From Macrostomum hystrix (lineage: Eukaryota; Platyhelminthes; Macrostomidae), in assembly GCA_950097015.1 (NCBI GenBank), contig CATNEN010000003.1:14551001-14615000 (forward strand): a stretch of DNA of 64,000 bases, in the 5' to 3' direction. Position 1 is the first letter of the stretch. Each line of letters begins with the position of its first letter. The notes below the pieces were generated by a model. That model made no database searches. It saw nothing but the letters and a program-made list of their open reading frames with translations, and was not told the origin of the DNA. The position numbers were made by a program, and so were the translations under genes. Of the stretch, positions 11,250 through 21,450 are shown piece by piece.

Positions 11250-12571
11250 GCATTTTCGATTTCTAATAGTTATTTGTTATTATCGACTGTTTCATCAAAC
11301 GGTGCCTATTTTAAGAAACACAACAAAGCCAAAAAACACAAATATTGACCGTTTTACTAAACTATTTAAGTTACCTATTTCGTTTTCGTTAAGTAGAAGC
11401 TTAAGTAAAAGTAAAAGTATAAGTAAAATCATAAGGGCAATTCACTGGTAATTTGCAATTATGTAATCATGCGTAGTTATTGTTCTACGATAATTTGCTG
11501 CTGTACATGCGAGTAAGCTCAAAGAATATAAATTTATTCTTTCTGAGGTGCACTCTAGACTATAATATTTAGTTTGTCAAATTAGAATAACCACTTTACA
11601 GGTTTCAATTTTTCTAAGCGAATCATAAAATTGCGAGCAGAAATGTATTTGTTTTTTCTGCACTGTCATTTTAAATCGATATTTCTACTGTGTTCTTATA
11701 CTGTAGCTAGCTAATAATGTGCTGTACGAGCGTATTTAGCTCATTGTTTAAGAGTAGCTTTACATAAAGAAATAACTAACTATATTGTTCTGATATTTAC
11801 ACACTTTAAATCAATTAATAGCGCGTAGTTTTTTGTGATAGTTATATATCCTCGTTGTTACGAGTTATCCTGCCTATTTTGTGCCAACAGCAACTTTTTC
11901 ACAATTTTTTACTCTGTATCTACAAGTCGCACTATGTTTGCCGTGCTAGGTCTTATTTTGTGGCTATTCACCGTCTATTTATTGAGCCTTATCTTTTTAA
12001 AATCCTCTATCATGCAATTGAACTTGCAACTTTTTAAATTAATTTTTTGTTATACACTTTGCAATTCTTTTTTTTTGTCTTTTACGCTCGTGTTATTTCT
12101 GTTAAAAGCGGTGTGCTACACTACATATACACATATGGTCTACAAAAATGTTATTAACTCTTTGTTTTGTAAACAATTTCATTTTTTGCACTGCAATAGT
12201 TGTTATTGGGCTTAGTATAGAAAAAAGCTCGGGGTTGAAATTGATCCGCTTAGTTTTGGCGAGTGATTTTCTGAGTTGTCACTTTAGTGACAAGTCCAGA
12301 AAGTCCAGAACCGCCAAAAAAGTCCAGAACTCGGGCTAAAAGTTTCTGCTCTATCCTATTAAACTTCGCCCAGATATTCAACCAACCGCCACGATGCTGA
12401 CTTGAACTAATTTTTATCTGCATGCCTGACTTTCACGAAAATTGGTCATTCGGTTTGGGAGCTATTCGTGAAGCAGGCAGTGGGTTATACCCGTGGTCTT
12501 TCTACTGGTACTGAATTTTTGGCGTTTTTGTGGACAAATAATTAAACTTGATTGCATTTTAACACTTTCAG
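11250..12571. other. AT-rich region between transporter copies 3 and 4
   Basis: Contains short open frames of hydrophobic residues (for example 11835-12215) that show no family resemblance and look like by-products of T-rich sequence. No repeat family was seen. It ends with acceptor ttaacactttcag. Confidence 0.5.
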
Positions 12572-15005
12572 GCGACAGGTGATCGTCTTTCAGCGGAAAG
12601 TTCGGCAGTTTTGGCCCTTGTTGAAGCTAGCCCGAGCAGTACCGGTATTTCTGCAGGTGGCAATTGCGATGTCGATAAAACTATGGTGCCACTCAGCAGA
12701 ACCAATATTTTTCTACTTCTGACACTATTTAGTTCCAATCTTTTCGCTACTCTAGCATTTTCAGTGCCAAGTCCGTTTTTACCTGGTGCTGTTTTATCTA
12801 AAGGACTTTCCCTGACAGTTGCTGGATTGATTATCGGGGAATTCGAGCTAGTCATATTCATTGTTAGTCCATTTGTTGTGTACATAGCTGCACCGGTTGG
12901 TATCAAGTTTGTCTACATTTGCGGCATATGCATCTGCAGCACAAGCTTGATTCTATTCAGCGCATTGGAAGCCTGTCCACCGGGAAACATATTCGGCGTC
13001 ATGTGCTTCTTAACTCGCGGTTTTGCCGCCTTCGGTGCCGCCTTCTTCCTGGTGGCTTCCTGCGACATTCTTGCTCGCACCTTTCCTGATCGAGTTTCTA
13101 CTATGATTGGCGCACTAGAGACTGCTCAAGGCCTTGGCTACACTGTTGGTCCAGCTATTGGTGGAATACTGTACGATGTTGGCGGATTCCGACTGCCTTT
13201 TCTAACTGTCGGTGCCCTGATGCTGGCTACGACTTTGCCTGCAGTCTTAGCCACTCCCGCCTACTACACTGCTAAAGCTGAAGACAATGGCAATGGTGCT
13301 CAGTTGTGGAAACTGCTTACTATTCCGCTAGTTCTGGCCACTCTATTAGCTTATTGCTCTTCAGGTGCACTTTATGGCGCTCAGAACGCTATGTTGGAGC
13401 CCTATCTTGCCGAGACTTTTCATTTCGCTCCAAGAATTATTGGGATAATGTTTCTGCTACCGAGCCTGACCTACACGATCTCGGCCTTCCTTTGGGGCTA
13501 CCTCACGGACTCGATGGGTTGGGGAGTCGGTCTGATCATCTTTGGCTTGATTCTGTCCGTGTTTAGCGCCGTCTTAATGAATCCGTCAAACTTTTTGTTT
13601 ATGTGTGAGCCAAGTCTGTTTACCTTGTTGCCTTCTCTGCTGCTTTTGGGATTCGCCACATCATGCATCATGGTACCGGCTTTCGGAGTGTGCCTTGAGT
13701 CGGCATTAAAAAATGGCTTCGATGAAAGCAGCGAGATTACTAAATTTATAGCCGGTCTTGTGACATCCTTCTATTCGTTTGGTGTGTTCATTGGGCCGGC
13801 TACTGGTGGCCGTTTATACGAAGCTTGGGGCTTCGGAAATCTTCTGTTGGGATATGCGGCACTGTTTTCAATGTTCGCAATTTTGCTAACAATCGTCTGC
13901 GCGATGGAAAGGTTAGAATAAATCAATAAATAATAATTGCACGAAGGCTCTTGGCAATGGAACATCATTTGGTGACACTAGACCCGCAGCCACCAAGGAG
14001 GCAATTCTGCTCATTTCGTTGACTCCTGAGCACACACGAACTCAGATACTGTACGCAGGCATACGCTCACAGGTGTGTTCATCTGCCATGACTTTCTCAT
14101 CGTCAGGCAGTGTACCTTTCACTCTGCATTGGAGGTTGGCCCAAGGACCACTGTTGTATAACAGGACGGGAGACTCAAAGATCGTGCTTAAATTTTTAAA
14201 AGGCCGATTTTCTGGAAAAAAAATGCACTGTGGAGATAGGAAAAACTCATTTTTTCAGCACATAATCAACTATTGCTTTTGATCTGGAGCAAGTACAAAT
14301 CCGTTTATCTTAGTACAGCATGCCCAACATTAAGCTCCATTGTTTTTATATAGCTTTGTTTATAAAAGTCTTATTTTCACATATATATATTATATAACAG
14401 TGTCTTGAATCTATATAGACTATAGACTAGCACATTTAATGGCTCAAAATATGATAGCTAAATATTCTTACTTTGGCCTAAGTTGTTTGAATTAACAAAT
14501 TAGCTAAATAGTTTGGCAAAACTAACAGCCAAAAAAGTAATTACTATAACAGTAGCAACTATACAGCTATAAAGGTACAACAAATTTCAAAATGATTTTA
14601 ATGCAACCAAGTAAGTTAATTAATTTTTTTGGTCCTTGGGTTGGCCCTCGAGGGCGTGAATTGCACTAAAAGCCCCCAGGCCTCGCCGCGGAATCGAGCT
14701 CAGAACGGAATAGAATTGAATTGGTTGCAATTATTATTAAATACAATACTACGAGTACAATAAGCATGCAGTTGACTAGACACGGTCCGACGAAATAAAA
14801 CAGATGGGGATACATACTTACAGATAATTAAGATAAGTTTTCTCTGAAACAAAGTACTTAACAGGGGGTTTTAACTAAAATCTTCAATTTTAGACGCCAG
14901 CAGAATAAGCCCAAATATTCAGTGCTACAATCTGAGTGCTCGGACGTTGATGTCGACAGTAATCAGGATTCCGATGAACAGCCGCAAGCAAACTCTGCAA
15001 TGTAG
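12572..15005 (+). CDS. SLC18B1-like MFS transporter, copy 4
   Basis: Exons 12572-13911 and 14894-15005 join in phase 2 (AG|A, Arg) to give 483 codons. The donor is AAAG|GTTAGA; the acceptor is caattttag. As in copy 1, the first exon opens in phase 0 right after a 3' splice site (aacactttcag) and has no ATG before the transporter domain; the first in-frame Met is near KTMVPLSRTN. Marks: SPFLPGAVLSKG, ILARTFPDRVSTM, TAQGLGYTVGPAIGG, WGYLTDSMGWG, GPATGGRLYEAWGF. The second exon is a short acidic tail (SECSDVDVDSNQDSDEQPQ) ending NSAM. The intron houses a SINE that is itself interrupted by another insertion. Role inferred from SLC18B1 homology. Confidence 0.83.
13937..14706 (-). mobile_element. 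SINE family A, split by a later insertion
   Basis: Two pieces, 13937-14142 and 14639-14706, align consecutively with the uninterrupted copy at 7535-7885 (junction ggttggccc then tcgaggg). The copy is inside the copy 4 transporter intron. The B-box part is at the right-hand end. Confidence 0.72.
14143..14638. mobile_element. Nested MITE-like insertion with 9-bp target duplication
   Basis: Flanked by direct repeats GGTTGGCCC (14134-14142 and 14639-14647) and ended by short inverted repeats AAGGACCA / TGGTCCTT. The interior is AT-rich and has no transposase. The empty site is visible in the intact SINE at about 7735. The 9-bp duplication would suit a Mutator-like element, and one base less would suit hAT. 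Confidence 0.65.
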
Positions 15006-16156
15006 TCTGCACTTTTAGCTTTTATTCAACGAATCGTAAATTTTTAGAAAAAAAACTTGTTATTTAATTTGGTGCCAAAACTTATTTAGCTTTATTGATA
15101 CTAATATTTTGCTAATATCTAATCTAGAAAATATAAATTGGTACGGGTTTCTTATCTAGTTCATAAAGTACTTTATTGAGCGATTTAAATTCCAAATTAA
15201 GTGTGACCACACGACAAGCTAGTCAAAAGGTTTTCCTTTTAACTTATGCAAAAGTAGTTTTTTATCTGTTTCACTTTTGGACGAATTATCTATCACGACT
15301 TTCATGATTTACTCCGTAAAAGTTTGTTAAATCAATATGATTTTTAGCTAAGTGAAATTACGAGTGTGTAATCTCCATCTTGAATTTCAGTCTGTCATAA
15401 TCCTTTGAAGCCAGGAGTTTTTTCTTTGCTTTCTTTCAAATCAAAGGTGCAACGGTTTTGTGTCTTGAATTTTATAAACTATTTAGATTGTTTTTGCTTG
15501 TTATTACTTTCAGATTACTTTTTTACATGTACTTTATTTTCGTGTGAAGTGATGTATCTGCAGAATGCATTCTTTATTGTTCTATTTGATCGAAAAAAGT
15601 TGTAACAGTTTTTTATTAATATTTTCATTCATTTATTCATTTGTTATTTGTTTTTCTACTTTTGCTTTTTGGTGAGGATATATTATTTATTGTTGATTGA
15701 GATATTTTTAATCTCAATTGATACTTTCGTACAGAGCTAAAGTTTAAAACGTGTCATTTATTTTTTTATTAACTTCTGTTTCGGGTATAAGTAGCTAGGC
15801 ACTAGTGGTATCGTCTAGTTTATTTTCATTAGCTGCACCCGCGCAGGTGAGGCTTGAAGCTGTCACGAGCATGTCCTTTCGTCCAATACGTGCAGTAGTG
15901 ACTTAAAAATGGGTGGCTATTAGTTGCAGTTAAATAGTATTATAAGAAGTGGGTTGTAGCCGCACGACTTAAAGGTCGAGAGTTCGATTCCAGACTCCAC
16001 AGGATCAATTTAAGAACTTGTGATTACAGGCGGGTGTACAATCTAGCGCCTAGAGTCTCAGTAGCGTTTGCGCGGCCAACATAGCTATTGAAGTGTGGGT
16101 GAATTTAATTAAAATCAACAGGAAAAATCCCTTATGAAAACCAAATTTGATTTCAG
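15006..16156. other. Transporter 3' flank, SINE-B head fragment, cyclophilin upstream region
   Basis: AT-rich without convincing coding frames. At 15950-16003 there is a shortened family-B tRNA-like head (gggttgtagccgcacgactt ... gttcgattccagactcc). The stretch ends in caaatttgatttcag, a 3' splice site 19 nt before the cyclophilin ATG. Confidence 0.55.
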
Positions 16157-16175
16157 CCCATCAGAAGCTGCAGTT

Positions 16176-16779
16176 ATGTCGAACGTATTCTTTGATATCA
16201 CCGCTAATGGCCAGCATATGGGTCGCATCGAGTTCAAGCTCTATTACGACGTGGTGCCGAAGACTGCGGAGAATTTCAAGTGCCTGTGCACTGGCGAGAA
16301 GGGCAAAAGCAGTGAGTCAAGATCGTTTCGTTTTTCATTGGTAATTTCTTGGCATTACAAAGTCTTGACGTCAGCAAACATTCCTTTAAATTTCCCTAAC
16401 AGAACAGGGGCCGGCCCTGCACTTTAAGGGCAGCAAGTTCCACCGCATCATTCCGCAGTTCATGTGCCAGGGCGGCGACTTCACTCGCGGCAACGGCACC
16501 GGCGGCGAGTCCATCTACGGCGAGAAATTCGCCGACGAGAATTTCTCGCTGAAGCACGGCAAGCCGTTCCTTCTGTCTATGGCCAATGCCGGACCCAACA
16601 CCAACGGCAGCCAGTTCTTCATTACCACCGTTGCCACGTCGTGGCTTGACGGCAAGCACGTGGTGTTCGGCGAAGTTGTCAGCGGCCAGGACGTTGTCAA
16701 GAATATGGAGGCCCTCGGCAGTCAGGGTGGCGCCACATCCAAGGAGGTGGTCATCGCCGACTGCGGCATTGTTGGCTGA
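16176..16779 (+). CDS. Divergent-loop cyclophilin (peptidyl-prolyl isomerase)
   Basis: Cytosolic-type cyclophilin of 170 aa. Exons 16176-16311 and 16403-16779 (donor A|GTGAGT, acceptor ccctaacag, phase 1). Isomerase and cyclosporin-site residues are present: [28 protein letters not shown], the Trp of [13 protein letters not shown]. The loop [18 protein letters not shown] carries the insertion typical of divergent-loop cyclophilins (plant CyPs, CyP40-like), which together with ESIYGEKF distinguishes it from classical CyPA; the extra residues explain the length over about 165. The start ATG is chosen because it begins [12 protein letters not shown], aligned with the family; ATG 16134 is upstream of the acceptor. 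AATAAA is at 17169-17174. A truncated duplicate follows at 20317. Confidence 0.93.
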
Positions 16780-17919
16780 ATATGAAGTCCAATGTCCGCG
16801 AGTTCTTCAGCGAGGACTGTCTAACGAGTCGAAATCATGTTCTAAACTAACGCAGGTGTTGTCTTATTAAACTATCACCTTCGTATCCCTGAACTAGTCC
16901 TAGCAAGCAAAGTGTTCACCGTTTTTTTCTAGAATTTCGTCCGTCTGTTAGTTTTTCCTTTTTGTTTAAGCTGGGAATTTGTGGGTTTTTTACTGTTCGC
17001 AGTCGCATAAATTCTTGCCGTCTATATAGTCTTATTAGTCTCTTTGCACTAATTAAATAGTTTAAGAATTTCTCGTCTTAAAATAAGTCTTAGTTGCAAT
17101 AATTAGAACTTACTACTCACATCGTCTGTGCGGTTTTTTGGATGGAACTTGCAATGAAAATGTTTCAAAATAAAACTTTCTCCGTTTCAGTTTACCCGGT
17201 TTTATAGTTTAGACTTGATCGACGGGATTTTTGTTTAGAAAATTCCCAATCGACCATTACAATTTTGCTTTCTGCTTTTTTCACACTTTTCTAGTCTTTT
17301 TAGTAGAAACACTGTTCTTTTACACTATAATGATATTAAAGAAATTGTTAAGCCGCTTTTGTTTGTGACCCAATCTCGTTTGCTCAGTTGTTTAACTTGC
17401 TTTTTTAGATGACAGAAGAAATGCAGCAAAGTAGGATAAGTCCAAAAATATTATTTCTGATTTATAATATCACTGTTAGTTACTAGCACAAGTTCTTCTG
17501 AACTCAAGATCTTCTCAATAATTTAATCAGCTTCTTATTTATTAATATCGTTGCACCAACAAAAAAAATTAAACACGTTTTCAATATGTTTTGCATCAGC
17601 CCTCACTCGCTTTGAAAAAAAGTTTCATCGTTTGATTTTCGTCATTCGTCGTTTGTGATTTTTCGCAATTTACTGGAAGTAGTTAAAGAAACGTGTGAGT
17701 TCAGAAAGGGGAGAGAAAATAACAGGCAAGATAAAAAGAGAAGACACTAAGATTCGCTAAGATTCCAGATAAGAGTAGGAATTTATTTGAATCTCGTTTA
17801 CTTGATTTAAAAGTTACACTGACAGAATAAGGATATTCACACGGAAATAAATTATAGCGCGCTCACAGTGAAAAGCAAGTTTGGTCTAACAATTTGGATA
17901 TAACACTTTTACTTCAACT
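16780..17919. other. Cyclophilin 3' UTR and intergenic DNA
   Basis: The poly(A) signal AATAAA at 17169-17174 probably ends the cyclophilin mRNA. The remainder to the LINE boundary is AT-rich with no recognisable feature; base composition changes sharply to C-rich near 17930. Confidence 0.6.
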
Positions 17920-20110
17920 GGCCTAATCCGCGCCCTACTCTTCCAGAGAGGCTCCGGTTGTCTCTGCTTTCCCCCTCCCTCCCCCCTCTCCCTCCCTTTC
18001 CCCCTCCCCCCGGTCACTCCCCACCCTTTCCCCAGTCCCGCCCCCGTCCCTCCTCCCCCTCCCCCACCCCTTCCCACTCCCTCCTCTCCAGCGGCACCAC
18101 CACCATCAGTCACGTCGACAACTCGAGCGACTTTAAAGTCCTTCAAATCAACCTGAATGGCATCAATGGTAAATGTGACGAGCTCAGCCATCTCCTGAGC
18201 AGCAGACAGATTGATGTGCCGGCCGTCCAAGAAACCAAGTTACGGCCCAACTCCAAGCTTTATATTGACGGCTATGAGAAGCTTCCTGCTTCCTGCTCCC
18301 AGGCATCCTCATCCTGGAGAGAAAGCCTTCAGGCAAGCTGTCCTTCAAGCAGCTAAGCACCACATCCCAGCCGGAAAAATTCAAAATTTCCGTCCTCACT
18401 TCCCACCGGAAGCCGACGCCCTCTGCAAGCAAAGAGACCTCATTCGCACGGACAACCCGCAGTCGGAAGCTATCACCGTCATTCAAGACGAAATCAACCA
18501 GATCTACTCCAACTTTCGCCGGGCGAACTGGAGGGAAAAGCTTGAGCAGTTCAGCATCAAGCACCAGGTCTCTGAACTGTGGCGTACCATCAAGAACCTC
18601 AGCGGTAAAGGCCACAAAGAAAACTCCGCTGGCATCCTTTTTGACGAGCTTCCCTTAACTGATCCCAAAAGCATTGCCAAGGCCTTCAACAGGCAGTTCT
18701 TTGATCAAATTCATCCGGCCACCCTGGACGACAGACGCCTCAAAAGGGACATCAGGCTTTCCCCCACCAATGGCTTCCTGCTCACGTCCAGAGACGTCAC
18801 GTCGGCCATCAAAAGCTCTTCGCCGTCCAAAGCCACCGGACCGGATGGCCTTTCCCCCATCGTCCTGAAGCATCTTGGACCAAGGGGAATTGCCTTCCTC
18901 TGCTGCCTATTCAATCTGAGCCTTACCACCAGTATCGTTCCTAGCACATGGACATCTGCCAAGGTAGTGCCTCTTCTCAAAGGGACAAAGATGCTACCTG
19001 CAGCTCCTCCTACAGGCCTATCTCCATCCTTTCTCCAGCCGCCAAATTGCTGGAAAAGTGCCTGCTGTCCACCTTTCAGAGAGCGCACTCCCGCTCCCCA
19101 CCTGGCAGCATGGCTTCCGCGCCGGACACTGCACCGCCACCGCCCTCACCAGCCTCACCAGCTCCATTAGCAACGGCCTTAACCAACCTAAACCTGCTGA
19201 GAGGACTCTGCTCGTCGCACTTGACCTGCAAAAAGCGTTCGACAAAGCAAATCACGCCAAGCTCCTCCGGATGCTCTTCAACTCCAGCCTTCCGAAATGC
19301 CTCACCAGGTGGCTCAGTGCGTACCTGTGCGGTCGGAGCACGAGAGTCCTCTTCCGCGGCTCGCTCTCCTCGGCCAGGCGTCTCAGAGCGGGCGTGCCTC
19401 ATGGAGGGGTTCTGTCCCCGCTCCTCTTTGCCTTCTACATGAGCGACATCCCGGCTCCTCCTGCCCAGATCCAGCTGACTCAATATGCCGACGACCTCAC
19501 CGTCTGCACGAGAGGCCCCATTGTCGCCAACCTGGCCACTGTCATCCAACCGTACCTGGACCAGCTGTGACTACCTCTTGAAGAAGGACCTTGCGCTGTC
19601 GCCGACCAAGTCCTCCGCTACTTTCTTCACGAGCTCCAACCATGAGTTCAATGCAGCTCCGACGGTTTCTCTCTGTGGAACGCCAGCTTTCCATCGCCCT
19701 CCACACCGCTTGCGTGCAGAAACGCCTGCTGGACCGGCAACCTAATCGGGTCCTCGGCGCGCCGCCGCCTGTAATCGACGCCTCCGAGACGCAGTTGCCG
19801 CGCTCCGCCCGGGCCACGCTAGCCAAACTCCGGTCGGGTTTCTGCCTTCACCTGGCCAGTTTTAAGCACCGCCTCGACCAGGAGTCGCCTGCGACCTGCC
19901 CGCGTTGCCACGGCGAGGAAGAGTCGGTCACGCATCTGTTCGCCTGCCCGGCTCGTCCCACCTCGCTCGTCCCGCGGGATCTCTGGTCCCAGCCCAAGAC
20001 CGTCTGGGGCTTCTTCGCCGAGCTTTTCCCAGGAGCAGGTACTGGCCCTGGCCCGCCGAGCCAAGGTTAACACACACACCTTGAGTGGCATTTTCCACCA
20101 CGCCTGGCCG
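17920..20110 (+). mobile_element. Degenerate non-LTR retrotransposon (Jockey-like LINE)
   Basis: A C-rich leader is followed by the start of an apurinic endonuclease domain (KVLQINLNGINGKCDELSHL ... AVQETKLRP, 18135-18245). Most of the endonuclease is then deleted near 18285-18310. Reverse transcriptase follows: TGPDGLSPIVLKHLGP, then SSYRPISILSPAAKLLEK, QHGFRAGHCTATALTSL, LVALDLQKAFDKANH, AGVPHGGVLSPLLFAFYMSD and the catalytic QYADDLTV near 19480. After it comes a C-terminal zinc-like segment (CPRCHGEEESVTHLFACPA). RT pieces are in three frames with frameshifts near 18985, 19085 and 19570, so the copy is dead. Clade assignment to Jockey-like is by motif impression only. It is much more GC-rich than its surroundings. 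Confidence 0.85.
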
Positions 20111-20115
20111 CCTCC

Positions 20116-20185
20116 AAAGATTATTTATAGAGAACTATAAATATTCTTTTATCTTTGGCCGCCTGGTTCTCTATAAATAATCTTT
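20116..20185. repeat. Short hairpin at the LINE 3' junction
   Basis: Arms aaagattatttatagagaac (20116-20135) and their reverse complement (20166-20185) flank 30 bases; ggccgcctcc-type sequence recurs on both sides. It lies just after the LINE's last coding remnant. Confidence 0.75.
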
Positions 20186-20316
20186 GGCCGCCTCCCCATG
20201 ATGTGCAAAAAAGGCCATTTAAAAAAAATCCATTCGATTTCAATTGAAGATACTATAAAAAAATTCGATCGAACGAAATAGATACAAAGAAAAAAGTATA
20301 AAGTTCAATATAAAAC

Positions 20317-20843
20317 ATGTCCAACTCTAACGTTCACTTGGACATCACCGCTGGCGGAAAACCTCTAGGCCGCATCGAGTTCAAACTTTATTACGATGTT
20401 GTGCCAAAGACGGCGGAGAATTTCAGGTGCCTGTGCACTGGAGAAAAAAGAACTGGGGGTATAAGTTTCTATTATCATAGCAGTCTATTATGTCTCTTAA
20501 TGTGGATAAATTTCATTTTTCAAGACCAAGATAAAAAGGTAAAACGTTCAAGCAAATAAGTACCGAGATACGTAAAATTATCCCGTTTTGTGCAAAAAAG
20601 CAAACTATAAATGTTCATCACATTAGCCTACTGCCAGTAGCAGTAGAAGCGAATTATTATAAATTTGATACAGATCGAAAATAATTTTCAGTCGCCGGCC
20701 GGCCATTGCACTTCGATGGCAGCAAGCTCCACCGCATCATTCCGCAGTTCCTGTGTCAGGGCGGCGACTTCACTCGCGGCAACGGCACCGGCGGCGAGTC
20801 CATCTACGGCGAGAAATTCGCCGACGAGAATTTTTATCGCTAA
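20317..20843 (+). pseudogene. Truncated second cyclophilin gene
   Basis: Exon 1 20317-20458 ([20 protein letters not shown] ...) and exon 2 20692-20843, donor GTATAAG and acceptor ataattttcag, joined in phase 1 exactly as in the upstream gene. The frame ends after [10 protein letters not shown] at 97 aa, so the [12 protein letters not shown] and Trp-containing half is missing and the active site is incomplete. Exon 2 from cgcatcattccgcag to gacgagaattt is nearly base-identical to the intact gene, while exon 1 and the intron differ. That suggests recent conversion or recombination. The truncation lies about 20 bp before an inverted-repeat element. It could still be transcribed; isomerase activity is unlikely. 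Confidence 0.8.
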
Positions 20844-20862
20844 ACCATATACTACGAGATAG

Positions 20863-21347
20863 TTAGCAAAAGAGCAAACGTCAAGACAAACATTTATTAT
20901 TTAAACTGCCGACGCGTTTCGTCCAAAGCGGACATCTTCAGGGCAAACGAACCATAAAAAACACACAACACACACATTGTTAGATGTTTGTAACAATGAT
21001 AGAAAACTAAAACTGTTGGAAGCTACGTAAATTAGGAAGTACAATCCTAGCTTAAACATTCAGCTTGTGAGTAAAGGTATGGAGCAACAACTCAGAATTT
21101 TTTGATCTCGATGTACTCGGTGGTGAGGTGGTTGCTCCCTCTTCACTGATTGGTCGTTCAAAAGTTTACAGCATGCTTTTTCGTTCCCTCTGTTTATTTG
21201 TTCGCTCAATATTTTTCGATTTAATTTAAATACATTTTCGGTTGTGTGTTTTTTATGGTTCGTTTGCCCTGAAGATGTCCGCTTTGGACGAAACGCGTCG
21301 GCAGTTTAAATAATAAATGTTTGTCTTGACGTTTGCTCTTTTGCTAA
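20863..21347. mobile_element. 485-bp element with 107-bp inverted repeats
   Basis: The left arm 20863-20969 and right arm 21241-21347 are reverse complements, beginning ttagcaaaagagcaaacgtc and containing gacgcgtttcgtcc. The interior is AT-rich, without a gene. The decamer ccatatacta occurs just outside both ends (about 20846 and 21371), perhaps a target duplication of a slightly larger unit. It is probably a non-autonomous DNA transposon. Confidence 0.75.
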
Positions 21348-21450
21348 TTTTAAAGCGAGCTACACTACTACCATATACTAGTTAGATTAAATATATTTTT
21401 TCAAACTTATCCTCATAACTCAAAACTGTATTTTCCTTAGGATCAAAATT

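Noticed and set aside
11835-12215. 126-aa hydrophobic frame between transporters
   Set aside because: Phe/Leu-rich only because the DNA is T-rich; no similarity to the transporter tails or helices.
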